From positions 7,238,225-7,302,224 of the forward strand of contig OZ005690.1 of the NCBI GenBank assembly GCA_963930775.1: a stretch of DNA of 64,000 nt, in the 5' to 3' direction. Of this stretch, positions 25,801-38,200 are shown piece after piece; within the stretch, counting starts at the first letter, position 1, and each line of letters opens with the position of its first letter. This DNA comes from Cliona cf. orientalis (taxonomy: Eukaryota > Porifera > Demospongiae > Clionaida > Clionaidae). The translations under genes and the position numbers were made by a program. The notes beneath the pieces are model-generated. The model saw only the letters and a program-made list of their open reading frames with translations, ran no database searches and was not told the DNA's origin.

Positions 25801-27710
25801 TTCCTTGTCCACATCACCCATGGAGTTGAGCATGTCCTGCACTCGCAGTGTGTAGAGCACAGCCCTTTTTTGTGCATCGCGCTCAGTGTCCCGTGCCTGT
25901 TGCTTTGCAAGCTTCTGCTGACGTTTCCGAGACTTTTCATACTAAGAATGTGAACAAAACTAATAATAGTGCACACTTCATTGTGTATGTGAATAATTTA
26001 CCTCCACATTGAGAGAGGTGAATTGCTTTTGTAGCTCTTTGACAAGATCCAGCTGGAGTTGAACCTCTCCTAACTTGGCAATCGCCTCTTCTTGGTCTCT
26101 CTTCAACTGTTCACCTTGCTCAGCACTTTCTTGGAGGGATAGTAGCTTATTCTATAATCACAACAATCAATGTTTACACAGGTGTGTTACTAGTTATTAC
26201 CGTACCCTCGCAAAAGAGGGCATATGGGCGGTGCGGGCCAAGACTGGGGGATGGGCTGATATTCGAGGTATGTGTCGCATTTAGACGCAAAAGGGCGCCC
26301 AGGTGAGTTACCCACGCTATCTTCATAATTTGAATAGTAGCAGCAGCTACTACTGATTTCAACCTTATTCAAGCACAGTTACCAATCAAGAGCAAGGGCG
26401 GATGCAATATTTCACCATGTGTCATTGACTGCAGCCACAATTAGTGGGTGTGGTTACAACCGCTAGCAGTGCACAATCATTCATTTGTGCTGAAACGTGG
26501 CATATAGTTAGTTAGGCTTAGTTTTACGGCTGTTTAGCAGGTTACTTATCTTTACATAGACTATTTGAAGTTCAGTCCTCAAAACCATTTGAGCTGCATT
26601 TTCAAGGGACATGGGCACATATTCAAGTAAATATTAGACTTTAGCAGGAAATTGAGCCCAAAGTGGGGGGTGGACCGATATTCCATAGTGGGCCCTCTTT
26701 TGCAAGGGTACGGTAGTATCACTTCTACTATACTGCTAGTATGTGTAAGCCTCGAGTAAGATTGCTATTCTATCCACAAAAAAATGCTTCAAATTCAGGT
26801 TAATTGTTACTGAGAGCACCACTATCACAATCATATGGAGAGCAAGTCAAATTCTATCAGCTCATGTCTATACAGGATAGACTATTAATTGTGACCGTAT
26901 CTATGAAAATCTGGAGTGGAAGTCATAGTGGGATTAGAATACCAGGCTGAAGCCTGGACTTCCTCCCTTTTCTGCTAAATCTTTTGCATGGACACTACCG
27001 TATGGCTGGAAATTTTTTAGGGATCCAATTTTCGTGGAAGGCTCATCTTCAAAGATTTCACGATCTAATTTTCACGGATGGATGCTCCAGAGTTGCTCTA
27101 CCCACAGGCATAGCCTCTTACTGCACACACGCAGTGGCTCAAATCCTGGCCAAAAAAGTTGTGCAAAACCAGCAAGCAATCGATCGATCGTATCTGTACA
27201 TGTACTTAGCAAAGATCAAGAAACGGCACGAGTCATATATGATCGAGCCTAGTAGGATACTATCACTAGAAGGCTTGAAATAACATAACAGAGGCGTTTA
27301 TGTAGAAGCTCAACAACAATAAACTGGCATGAAGGAAACAAGTGATCCAGCAGCAGCATGCACCACGATGGCCACACCTGCTGTTACTGCATGCGTCAAC
27401 GTCGCGAGAACACTTTTTATTTCGCGCATTTAGTTTTCGTGGATCACCAGTCAACAGCAAAAACCGCGAAAATTGGCTTCCTCGAAAATTTCCAGCCATA
27501 CAGTATATCCTTCCTAAACATTTGAGATTCAGGCTATTCCCAACAATACTGAAGAATGTGAAATTTAGTACATACCTTCCTCTTTTCAAGGTTCCGGACC
27601 TTCTTGTCAATGATGGCTACTGCCGTTTGGACTGGGTCAGAGCCCTCAGGCAACACTGGCCCACCATCTCCAGCTGCCTTCTGCACCGATGAGTTCTTTT
27701 TTGGAGGCAT
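19817..27710 (-). CDS. CAPRIN: Caprin homologue (cytoplasmic RNA-binding RGG protein)
   Basis: Thirteen minus-strand exons give 590 aa in phase: 27576-27710, 26002-26151, 25771-25941, 25338-25414, 24533-24558, 24476-24503, 24188-24344, 22877-23136, 21332-21495, 20807-21010, 20521-20639, 20221-20458, 19817-19860. Caprin proteins bind mRNA and G3BP and act in translation control and stress granules. The N-terminal signature AIIDKKVRNLEKRK ends exon 1, coiled-coil exons follow, and LNEEDLGRLDELYKLL (exon 4) matches the conserved helix region. Then come an acidic stretch (EEEEEEEQ; DEDQEDDY), a Gln/Pro/Ser-rich middle, and a C-terminal RGG/YQGG-rich tail (RRTGGGGGGWG, SYQGGGRYEG) ending TGGGGPRR. 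Exons 5 and 6 are micro-exons of 26 and 28 nt found because they alone restore phase. The exon-9 acceptor follows a G-homopolymer. N- and C-terminal assignments are firm; the middle exons rest on phase agreement. Confidence 0.85.
21525..22201. repeat. inverted-repeat element in a Caprin intron
   Basis: Termini GTGACCGTCCACGAGCAAAC and its near-complement GTTTTCTCGTGGACGGTCAC; the second arm segment is CGTGCATAATGCGCTG/CAGCGCATTATGCATG. Length about 677 bp, flanked by AAAT-like bases on both sides. Adjacent on the left is a run of 18 C (plus strand). Non-coding interior. Confidence 0.75.
22209..22476. repeat. inverted-repeat element next to the 21.5-22.2 kb element
   Basis: GATTGAAAGGGCCCACTTTG at the left is mirrored by AAAGTGGGCTCTTTCTCTAATC at about 22452-22473. 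It starts within 10 bp of the end of the preceding element, so the two inserted side by side or nested. Confidence 0.6.
23750..23832 (-). repeat. tRNA-related sequence (tRNA-Thr-like pseudogene or SINE head)
   Basis: On the minus strand, TAGTAACTCAGTGGTAAAAG resembles a Pol III A box with D arm, CTTACTTGTAATCAG looks like an anticodon loop (TGT), and GAGTTCAAACC resembles a B box. The acceptor ends do not pair, so a working tRNA is unlikely. It is followed by GGAATTTTTTCT; a similar GGAATTTTTCT follows a tRNA-like B box at about 35000, so both may be heads of one SINE family. Confidence 0.5.
26198..26715. repeat. inverted-repeat element, TACCGTACCCTCGCAAAAG termini
   Basis: The left end TACCGTACCCTCGCAAAAGA pairs with the right end CTTTTGCAAGGGTACGGTA. 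About 518 bp, in the Caprin intron downstream of the exon starting at 26151. It shares TACCGTA with the other elements but has a different subterminal sequence. Confidence 0.8.
26996..27505. repeat. MITE-like element, TACCGTATGGCTGGAAA termini
   Basis: The left end TACCGTATGGCTGGAAATTT pairs with the right end AAATTTCCAGCCATACAGTA. The interior (GATCCAATTTTCGTGGAAGG, CATCTTCAAAGATTTC) is shared with 33924-34408, so these are two copies of one subfamily. It sits in the first Caprin intron. Confidence 0.82.
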
Positions 27711-28072
27711 AGTAATATATATACCACTGTCCTGTCTTATTCACACTGGCTATTCTGTGTGTGGATACACAATGTAAAGAGAAAACATCATTGCACTGTA
27801 CAAATTCCTTCCCATGCAGTTCAACAGATAGCTACATGGCCAGTTTCTCAACGTTCACAATGAACACTTTGGCAGTGGCCACATGGGCATTTCTACTGAT
27901 GTCATCAATGCCATGCAACGTACATGTACATCAAGCGTATGCTGTCATTTACATATGTATTGTGACTGTTAGTATGTTTACCACGAATCTTGATCAATAT
28001 TTTCAGCCGACAAACCTTCCAACGCCCAGCTAAACGACTGACCTACGTTGTACTGGTATAATATCTACAGAG

Positions 28073-28451
28073 TACCGTATAGCGGGAAATTTTCGTATGG
28101 TGCTAATTTTCGTATATTTCGTATGCTCCATCCCTTATACGAAAACAAAAACTACGAAAATTTAAACCTACGAAATTCTTTCTAGCGAGTGTGACCTTTG
28201 ATCTACACCACACGCAGTCGCTAGTGCAGCTGCAGGTGCTAACGATGTCTCGGTATCGGTTCTTTGCCAAGGCTTCGAATTCCGAGTCACCAACGGCAGC
28301 AGTCCAAATACTCTTGTAGACTCATGGTAGCCTCTCACCATCGCTTCAATCGACAAGCATACGAAATTAAAAAATACAAAAATATATTCTAAGGGCGCTT
28401 TTGTCAGTCATACGAAGATTAGCACCAACGAAAATTTCCCGCTATACGGTA
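28073..28451. repeat. MITE-like element, TACCGTATAGCGGGAAA termini
   Basis: TACCGTATAGCGGGAAATTT and AAATTTCCCGCTATACGGTA bound about 379 bp. Subterminal CGTATGGTGCTAATTTTCGT recurs in the element at 50717-51128. It lies upstream of the Caprin start codon. Confidence 0.82.
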
Positions 28452-28527
28452 GGTCAGGTTTTAGATACAAGGATTGCAAACGAGGCTCTTCATGCTACAT
28501 TGTGAACCTGCACTTGGTGCACACGTA

Positions 28528-28811
28528 CCCCTAGCCTCGTTCCCAGGCCCTTCAAGAGGAGGAGGAGGAGAAAGGGCCTAGTACACACTGCACGCACATG
28601 CGCTGGGGTCTCCATAGCGACCGGTCGCATTACCATAGTGATCGTTCGCGGGTTCTGCATGACGTACAGTTCTATGGACAATAAACGGAGAGTATACAAT
28701 AGAATCCAATTACCCCACATTTTTGGGGGGTTCCTGGTGCATGCACATGCAATATGTACCAGGCCCTTTCTCCTCCTGCTCTTAAAGGACCTAGGTACGA
28801 GGCTAATGTAC
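28528..28811. repeat. inverted-repeat element, TAGCCTCGTTCCCAGGCCCTT termini
   Basis: The left end CCTCGTTCCCAGGCCCTTC with GGAGGAGGAGGAGAAAGGGCCT is matched by the right end AGGCCCTTTCTCCTCCTGC, then GACCTAGGTACGAGG. The apparent 173-codon minus-strand ORF across this region (28490-29011) is probably a chance frame. Confidence 0.6.
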
Positions 28812-28982
28812 CCCTCAATCTGTGTACGACTTGAGCGACACGTCAGATAAGCTGTACATGTAAATATACGGAATCTATGGACTTGAGTCGATTGATTCTC
28901 GGATGATGGCAAGTCAAAGTAGCATAGATATAGGGGATTACACAGGAATTTTAATGACACTCGGATGATATTCGACGACCCT

Positions 28983-29732
28983 TCATGAAGTTCTAGCCCG
29001 AGTTCTGTCATGCCTATTGGTGGTAATCAAATGTACCTGTATCACACTTGATGGAAATAGTATGCATTATCGTACTAAGCAAACAGTACCTCCCTCGTAA
29101 AAGCACCTCGGCTATATAATGTACATCACCTTCAAGTGCTGCAACTATTGCCGTTTCAGTATGTCCCTTGAAGCTCGATTTGTATTGCTGCACAGTCTCC
29201 AAACGCACGCCATTCTCAGAGCGAAATACATTCAATTCCTACCAATGGGCATGAGAGTGGCAGAAACCGCCTCAAAGGGCGTTGAATACCATTTACATCC
29301 CATTAATATTATTTCTTCACATGTTCACATACAAGTATCAGGTATGTACTATCCTTTTCTTATTAATCATGAATACAACTGTATGAGCAATATCTATACT
29401 CAACACATTTCATGTCTATACGTACATGCCGACCAATTACCTAACCTACTTACTAAGAACATGCATAACATTATTTTTATTGACTAGAGGCAGGTATATA
29501 CACTGTTAGTCACAGAAGTTTCACTACATGTACACAAATACGTACCGTATACGCACTCATACAAAATCTTAGGTAACAGTAAGACACTGAATATCCTAAA
29601 TTTTGTTCAAAACCTAATGAGACATCTACCAACTCCTAGATCCTGCAACTTACGTACCACTTCTTCAAGATCATGAAACCGTTTACCACAGCCACATGGG
29701 CAAAAGTGTAACCACGTGCAGTCACGTGACAT
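28983..29732 (-). CDS. possible small Cys-containing protein, unrecognised
   Basis: Three in-phase candidate exons (29658-29732, 29090-29238, 28983-29013) would give 84 aa starting MSRDCTWLHFCPCGCGKRF and ending RTRARTS. The CxCxC segment could bind zinc. Exon 2 contains SFKGHTETAIVAALEGDVHY and looks protein-like. Splice donors (GTACGT, GTACTG) and acceptors (TTGGTAG, ACCAATAG) are plausible. Two CACGTG E-box palindromes overlap the proposed start (29713-29729), so the true start may differ. Exon 3 could instead be read in another frame that stays open much longer. No family recognised. Confidence 0.3.
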
Positions 29733-30275
29733 GTGCCTTATTTAGAATTCCAACAACGTCTCTTGATCCCGCTTCTCAAGTCATTGCGTTAGAGCACTTC
29801 TTTTATACTAAATCGTTCAATAGTTGGTTCTCTCCGTACTTTGTTTTGAGAAAGAAGACTCTACCATCTCAAATTAACTGTAATAGAGAAATTCGGTGAG
29901 TATAGGCTGTCTTCATGCATCATCATAATAAATGTGCGTGTATGAGCATGACCACTGCATGACAAAACAGTATCCAATCCAGGCAGTCCCCCAAAAATGT
30001 GTACTAAAGGGTATGTTACCAGCTTTTTGTCCACCTTTTCAGCAAAAATACGTGGCGTCATACACTCCTCGGCGACACGGGCCCTATACACGTTTGGCCA
30101 GACCCCTTCTCTCCGCGTGTGTGAAGGGGGGCTGGGCACAAGACTACAGCTGAGCTTGTTGCCTCACTCATGCTTTGCTAGCTATTAAAATTCTAATAAT
30201 TGGTGGTGACATTGATTGCTTACTGAACGATGGGCAAATCAGCCAGCCCCTTCAAGTTAGTATATGCATTGCTTT

Positions 30276-30596
30276 CAGTGGCGGATCCAGGATTTCTAGA
30301 AGGGGGTTCTGATACTGTTACTCGTGAAGCGCGTGCAAATTTTTAGAAGTCATGCCCACTTCCGGACAAAACCACACCCATTCCGATTATTTGAGACAAT
30401 CTACCAGCTGTACAAGTCCAATTGATCTGCTTTCGAACGAATTTCTTCAAAAGCATTCTAAGGTGAGCCATAGCAGCAGTTTTCTTAGTTCTGTAGCCAG
30501 AAAGCGGGGTTCCATAAGGTATACTTCTTAGTGCTAGGTGCAACCAAAAGGGGGGTTCCTGTGTACTCCTGGATCCCTCTCTGGATCCGCCACTGG
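30276..30596. repeat. MITE-like element, CAGTGGCGGATCCAGG termini
   Basis: CAGTGGCGGATCCAGGATTT at the left and CTGGATCCGCCACTG at the right. Both sides also carry GGGGGTTC near the ends. About 320 bp, no meaningful ORF. This TIR type is common in animal genomes among hAT-like non-autonomous elements (from memory; not checked). Confidence 0.8.
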
Positions 30597-30644
30597 CTTT
30601 ATTTTTTTCAAATGTAAGTATGACCATCGACAAGAGTAAATAAT

Positions 30645-31000
30645 GAGGGGAAGAGAGTATCCAACACGCTATATACTCCATATAAGAAATTTTCAAAAAG
30701 TCACACAGGAATTCAAAAATTGACCAATGAGAGCGCTCGTGGTACATTATGGGCGTGGCCTCGAGTGCAAGCTAATGCGAGCACGATTTCAATCGAAAAC
30801 GTGAGCAGATCACAATATAAAACAAGCGTTCATGAAGAATCTAGCATAAAACTCATGTAAAACGCCTGTATTCGTCACTCTTCTAAGAAAATCAAGTGTT
30901 TAGCTCCTTGAGCTAGTCACGTTTGCACAACGGCAAGTCATGTTACTCGTTGAAAACATATTACACGGGGTATAGTGTGCGTTTGACACTCTCTTCCCCT
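30645..31000. repeat. inverted-repeat element, GAGGGGAAGAGAGT termini (copy 1)
   Basis: GAGGGGAAGAGAGTATCCAA and its counterpart TTTGACACTCTCTTCCCCT form the termini. Internal landmarks (CCTTGAGCTAGTCACGT, GTTACTCG) recur in reverse order at 48114-48482, so the two are copies in opposite orientation. Confidence 0.75.
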
Positions 31001-32226
31001 GCTTATTATATACTCTTGCCATCGATGTATGGCATGACGTAGGCACCTTTTGCAATCTGATTGGCCGTACCAGAACCTTGGCACACAGAACCAAAAATTT
31101 ATGCGTACATTTCACCTGATTCTCTTCCCTTATGCAATAAAGAGACTTAGCGTGAGAGTACTCTAAGCTCTCTGACTGCAATTGTTAGCTAGCACAATGC
31201 AGATAATGTAGTATAGCACCTACATGTACATGTACACATAGCAATGGAACCATTATTATATGTACTGTATTTATTACTGCGGCTGCTGTTAATTCAGCCT
31301 TGCTAGAGTGTGGCTAATCGAGGGTGGTTTTAGAGCAATTTCAAATAGTCGAAAAATAAGCAGCAGAACCAAGCCAAGAACGACATCTACATGTATCATA
31401 CTTTTGCCTTGGTCTGTAATTTTGGCCACACCCACTTAATTGTGTTTGTGCATGCATGTGGCTTGTATTCAAGGGTGGTTACTATTTCTTTCACATAGCT
31501 TCATGTGCGGCAGTTATGATAAAGTTATTGAATAGTAAGTCTGTGCTTTATACAGAATTGGACATGGCTTGAGTATAGAAATTTCAGGTATCCAAACACT
31601 GGGTTTTGTGTAGCTGGCCAAAGGGGTTTGGGTAATCAAGGTTGGACTGAGCTTACTGTGAGTAGAGAGGGTGCAGGTGTGCTACTAAACTACCTTCTGC
31701 ATGTACACATGTAGTTGGTCAAGTTCCCTGAACATCAATTCCTATCACACAGGTGTGACACATAAACACTGGAGCACATTCATGCCACATGAACTTGCCA
31801 TTGAAGAACAGTAGTATAGACTCCAGTGTACCTCTCTCCCTACCCCACCCTACGTATACATATAATACTCAACTGCAATAATACCATAGTGTCCCGGGTA
31901 AGCTCCCATAGGCACTTACCAGAGACTCACCATTTGGCCGCATTATTTGGATGCTGCTTATTGATCCCTTGAGCTTTGCATTGTATGGATACTTACCCAG
32001 CTTTCTTGGGATGCTGTGATAATCTACTACCGTACAGCTTTCAGGCGGGGGAATTCATGGTTTTGCAGTAAAACTCCTTGAGCGAAATATGGTCTATATT
32101 CGGCCTTGACCAAGATCGTGTGGCACTTACAGGTGCATACATGTACATACATAATGTAAATGGCTGAATTATAATATGTACCATTACTTGATAATAATTA
32201 CATGTATCTATATTTTACAGAAAACC

Positions 32227-35200
32227 ATGTCAAGTGAACTAAATGCCCGTGAGTTAGCACAGTATGATGACATAGCCACCAGCCTATGTGTGGACCCGGT
32301 TGTGGAGTTTACAACACACAAGATGAATCCTCGCTTTAGACATGTCAAGGGAAGGTGAGGAGAATTATTTGTATGAGGCTTACATGTACATGTAGCTGAA
32401 AGTGTGATCGTGCAGAAGCCTAACCTCTGAAACCAGCAAGTGCTTTAGGATTCTGGGCTAATTTGAGCCCCTTGATGTCTTACATGTAATTAGGTCTTCC
32501 ATAGATAATACATGTAGAAAGGGAATAGAGATCGGAAATGCCCCAACACCTGTTTATGCTAAAATGTAATATCTAATTACCATGCTCGCTCTAATTATCC
32601 GAGCTAATTAATGTTATCATTCGGCATTAGATACATGTAGAAAGTAAACACATTTGGCCAATGGCTTGTTCGAGTGGAAACAACACATTCTGTGAAGAAA
32701 TGGAAAAGCACTAGTGACAAACAAACAGCAATCGTTAGCTCTAGTGTTGCTGTGCTCTGAGTGATCGCAAAAATTAATGATCGCCGTCAGTGTAAGTCCA
32801 TGTTACCTTTCCCAGGCGGCTCTTTAGTAAGCTATCCAAAATGTGGTAGCCACACTCTTTGATGAACATGGAAGAGCCCCTTGGACTGGTTGCTGTCACA
32901 AAATTTAAAACCACGAAAATTGAGGGCCTTTTCGGACTTTTCACGAAAATTAGCCCCCATGAAAATTACTCGCCATACGGTATACATGTACATGTACGTG
33001 TATATGTATCTTGTGAAATTCAGCACTGGAGTCATACATCGATAACATTATAACTGCCAGATTCCCTCTCTCCCTCAAGAGTTTCTTGCTGTAGGACTGC
33101 AAAGGTTGCTCTCCCTCTCTGTATGTGTCCAACTCTGTCACAAAGTACCCAATTGACCATTTTTGGATCACTCCATGATTGACGTCATAGTTGCTTTGTA
33201 CTCAAATTTCTTGGCTGATTTTTGTTAATGCTATCAGATTATCTGTTTTGATAGATTTGGTTACCTGCGGGATGTGCTGAACCGCTACATCATGAGTGGT
33301 GATGCAGAACAGGCATATGATGAGCTAGTCAGTGGTAACTGGTCCAAGACATACTTTATGGGAAAGAATAAGAAACAAATTTCTTCTTTCAAAGAGCACG
33401 TAAGTGTACAGTGTACATACATATACTGTACCACACGTACCTACTGTATGGATTTTCCAAGTGCTTATTAATGTTTCTCTCTGTACATGCTTACTGTCTG
33501 AATTTGTTTCTATACCATTTTTTGTTGCAGTTTACTCGATACCTTCGTATGTATGATCCTGATGCTGGAATTAAAGTTATTCCTTGTAATCGCTACTCTA
33601 CTGAGACTTGTGGGGCAAAAATTGTTGTCACAAAAGAATGGTAAGTTGGGTGCATGGAGACCGTAGTGTCCCAGGCAAGCGCCCATGTACCTCATTTCAA
33701 GGGGTCAATGTAGCAGCTTCTATACAAATGTATGGAAATTGTCCCGGGTAAGCGCCCATGCAGACCAAATCGTAATGCATGTTTAAGCGCCCATGGACAC
33801 TTACCCAGAACAGATATATGCACACCATGATCAAGATCTAAGAGAATTAGCATTTTGGAACATTTCATGATGTATCTCCTTTATCAGAAAATCGCACATA
33901 AGATAAAATTGTAATTACTGTAGTACCGTATGGCCGGAAATTTTCGAGGGATCCAATTTTCGTGGAAGGCCCATCTTCAAAGATTTCGCGATCTAATTTT
34001 CGCGGATGGACGTTCCAGGGTTGCTCCACCCACAATATTCGTCCGGCTCCACCTCTTACTGCACGCGCGCCGCGGCTCAAATCTCGTTGGAATCGGCCGA
34101 AAAAACCAGCAAGCGGTCGATCGATCGTACTTGTACTTAGCAGAGATCGAGAAATGGCACGAGAGTATAGCATATGATCGAGGCTAGAGATATTTGTGCA
34201 GAAGAAGCTCAATAATAATGAACTGGTGTGAAGTAAACCAGCTGTTAGTTCAATCCAGCTGAGCAGCGATATGCACCACGATGGTCACGCCCCCTGTTAT
34301 CGCGCGTGCGCGCATGCGTTTAGGCTTTTTACTTCGCGGATTTAATTTTCGTGGATCGCCAGTCAACCGCGAAAATTGGCTCCCTCGAAAATTTCCGGCC
34401 ATACGGTATGCGTTTCTAAATTTAATGCTGTATTATAACTGTATGTGTAGCCAGAAAATTTGGTGGGGAATTAAATTTGGCGGTTTGGCGGATAATTCAG
34501 ACAGCCGCCAAATTAAAATCTGCCAGTATTAAGTCATTCCTATATTTTGTGTACGCAAAGGCGATCGCGTATTGCGAAGCGAATTGGTAGGTGTTATCTT
34601 TGCACTAACTCGGTACCTGGTATCACTCGCTAGAATCACTTCTACTGCGTACGAATCCTTCAAGGCTTGTTTTCGATTTCTCTTTTAGTGCAGGATAATC
34701 TCTCACCGGTGGTTCGAGTCCAAATACTATGATGCCTCCATATGCAGGGCTCTAAACAATTCGCTCAATCGAACTGGACTGATCTAGCAAGCCACTCCCA
34801 TCAGCAATCTCAAGCGCGCATGCGCTTGCGGCATATTTGGGGCGGCTAGATCAAACTCGGCCATCCGCCAAATTAAAATCCGCAGTTCTTACTGGTTGAG
34901 ATGCAATCCACCAAATTTTCGTGCTATACGGTATTTTCACATTCTTAGAATTCATTAACATACGTGTACTGGCGGCTTAAGTCAGTGGCCCTGGGTTCGA
35001 TTCCCGACGGCTGCCCGGAATTTTTCTCTTCCAGCTAGCTTTAGGATGTAGATGGGGTGATGAGAGTGTGTGTGCCCATCCTGATTAAACTAAGAACTTT
35101 CATGTACATGTACATGGGCATTGTGTTGTAATAGTATTGCTACAAGGATAATTATAGCTCAATAAGGTCATTGCGCTGCTTGGCTGTTGATAGAACCAAG

Positions 35201-38200
35201 AGCGTATTGGCATTAAAGTATACCACCAGACAGGTTTTAATTATATACAATGTACATTGTATAATATTATGTGGTTTAATGAATGCATTCTAGTCGATCA
35301 GGCCAATAGTTGCAATGGATGATCCCGTACATGTACGCGCATATTGATCTACATGTATGTGTATAATAGGTGTGCTGGGGAACGCATCCAGAAGCTATGT
35401 GGTTGCATTGCAGAAATGTCAAAAGAAGAAGAGAGGCAGTTTCTTATTCAAGGTCAAAATGATTTCAGTGTGATGTTCTCTACACGAAAAGGATGCTCCC
35501 AACTATGGCTTGGACCTGCTGCATACATTAATCACGGTAATGCACATACATACATGACATACATGTAGTACGTAGCTTCTGAGGAAATTATATGAACACA
35601 CAACTGCATACACGTACGTACAATGTACATGTATATAGAGTTAGCAAATTATTGTTGGTAGTTGCTTAGCAACCAAAGTTTTTATAGGCCATTTGCCGGC
35701 TATGGGAAGGGGTTGGGTCATCATGAAGTAGGCCAATGATGAACAGAGGTCAACTACCATTATACTGGCAGATAACTGCTATAATTATTATACACTTATT
35801 AATCAAATATGTGCACACATACATGATTGTTCTTTCCACTGTGATCAACTAGACTGTCATCCTACATGTAAAGTGAGTTATATGTTTTCTATGTCATTAC
35901 AAGTGTATATGTTGTGTATGTGATTGTATCAAGACATACTGTATAGCCAGAAATCCAATGGAAATTAAATTTGGCAGTTAGTTCCAGAATTGCCTTGCTG
36001 TTGGCAGTTCTGTACCAGATTGCCATACGTATCTGCCTAATTTAATTTCCCACCATATTTTCCAGCTATATGATAATATTATGAATCTTGCACTTTTTAT
36101 ACTATAATTATATATATACAACGAAAAATATTTTTCAGAGCGACAAGTTTCTTATATAGTCTGTGTCCTAACGTGGAGGGCATAAAAGATGCGCTCTCCT
36201 ACAAGTTCAGAAGACTCACGATTGGTCAGAATTGTTGTGCCGTGTGCACAAATGAGGTTGCCAGGGCCTAGGGGCCATAGAGATGCGTTCTCGAGCTCGA
36301 GCGAGCGGCACAAGCGCCGTGCGTTTCGACAGGCCTGCTCGGCAGGCCATCAAGCCTCGAGCGAAGCAAGAGGCGATGTCTGCTCTTTGTCATGGTCTGG
36401 TGATAGATTCGACGTTCGAGCGGAGTGAGAACATGGAGAACGTTGCCATTCATACACGGTGAGTTTGATCAGCTACTCTTGGCCTGCAGTGAGGGGTGTG
36501 GTCTTCATCTGCGCATGCGCGCTGTACTAGAGTATGCTGTTAGTTATTCAGTCACATTATCCCATGATTGTGACATCAAACATACTTGTTATACAACGAA
36601 AAATATTTTTCAGACGGTCATTTTTCTTATATAGTCCGTGTCATTATATGAGGGCATGGATACGCGTCTTGGATGCACCCGGTTGCTATGAACGAGCCGC
36701 ACTACAAGGCTCAGGATTGGTCAGAACTGTAGGGCCGTGTGCACAAAGAAGAGTGATCTTTAATGCCTCAGGCCATAGCTACAGCTAGAGACGCATTGTC
36801 GAACGATCGGCGCGAAAGCGCCATGCGCTGGCGCTAGCCACCGAACCTTTAGCGAAGTGAGAGGTGAGGTCTGTTCATACCTGTCAGTAGTCCAGTAGCA
36901 ACGTTCGAGCAGAGCGAGAACGTTGCCATTGCACACTTAGTTGGAGCTGCTTGCTTTGCCGAAGGGGTGTGGCCTCTGCAACCGCTTCCATCTGCGCATG
37001 CACACGGTACTAATGGGCACTCTTGCCCAGGCAGGATACTGTTTGTGCATGAACTATGTCTCTATGTTTTGTGAGCATGTACTGTTAGTAGATGATCATG
37101 CATGCTAGCCACATTATCCCATGATTGTGACATACTTGTACCCAGTGTTGAAAATTTAAGCTACCAGAGTATTTTGGTGAGCATTAAAGAGCGCTGGAAA
37201 AGAAATAGCTGACAATAGCTAGCCAGTTTCCCTGTGTTGTTAGGTAACAAGAGGGACAGTTGCAAGGTTGGGGACTCAGTACACATTCAGATTTCAACTT
37301 GCATGCATGTAGCTCCACCAGTTTTGAATAATGCTGCTAAGCACGAAAGCTCACAAGTTATTTGAGTGTGATTCCATCAATTACATGTAAGGGTAAAATG
37401 TATAACCAACGTACATAATCTTCTAGTAGTTAATGCTATCACTGTTGTGGTCATGTACAATGTCATACGTTATCCAAATTGAATAAGACTGGACTACTGT
37501 GAGAGAAGGCTTACCTACTACATGTATTTTTTTGCATAATACATTATCCTACAGTATTATGTGGAGTCACAATTCGTTAGTAAGCACATGCACTTAAACA
37601 AAAAGAGAATCTGTACTTAATAGCAAAGTGCACATCATAGTGAGATACACCTAACTAAAATAGCTGCATCCAGTATGCCATCACTATGATGCTGCCTAAC
37701 TCAAAATGGCACTCACTACTTGAAGAACCTGTGATTTGATAGTAGCCATCGTGATTTCAAATTATTATCTCAAAAAGAGGCTAACTGAAACTTGGAGAGC
37801 ACGCAGATATCATGTTGTTGTTGTCGTCATGAGCGCACATAATTTCGAGATCTAGGCACCTGAGCAGCTCATAAGCATGAGGAATCAGTGAAAAACTGGC
37901 TTCAATTGATGGATACAATCTGCAAATGTCACAAAATTAATAGTGTCTTTTTGTTGTTCACCATAGCGATAGTGCCTACTCGATGCATAATGCATGCAGG
38001 CCATGTACTTCTGCTTATGCGCACAACTAACTATGCAATATGTATAGAGCTGTTCTAAGTATGTATGGCATAAATATTCTTAGCTCGCTAGGTTTAATTG
38101 TTCTCTGAACATGCACAGTGGGGTATGGTTGACCTATACTTATTCATAGGTACAGCCCAAGATACAGAACATTAAATTGAAGTGGCTCTGAGTTTATACA

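Larger units (their letters stand above)
29733..32226. other. intergenic, repeat-rich, between small ORF and KMT5 gene
   Basis: No coding exon with splice support was found. It holds a solitary GGGGGGCTGGGCACAAGACT end near 30130, two inverted-repeat elements (30276-30596 and 30645-31000), and from about 31885 fragments of a GTGTCCCGGGTAAGC..CCCA repeat also present at 33660-33810. An acceptor at 32211-32220 immediately precedes the KMT5 coding exon, so a 5' non-coding exon should be somewhere upstream. Confidence 0.5.

Noticed and set aside
28490-29011. 173-codon minus-strand ORF
   Set aside because: Runs through an inverted-repeat element and has no recognisable motif; the frame looks open by chance.
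33930-34187. ORF resembling another at 26984-27283
   Set aside because: The similarity is between two copies of the same non-coding MITE; no start, splice or domain evidence.
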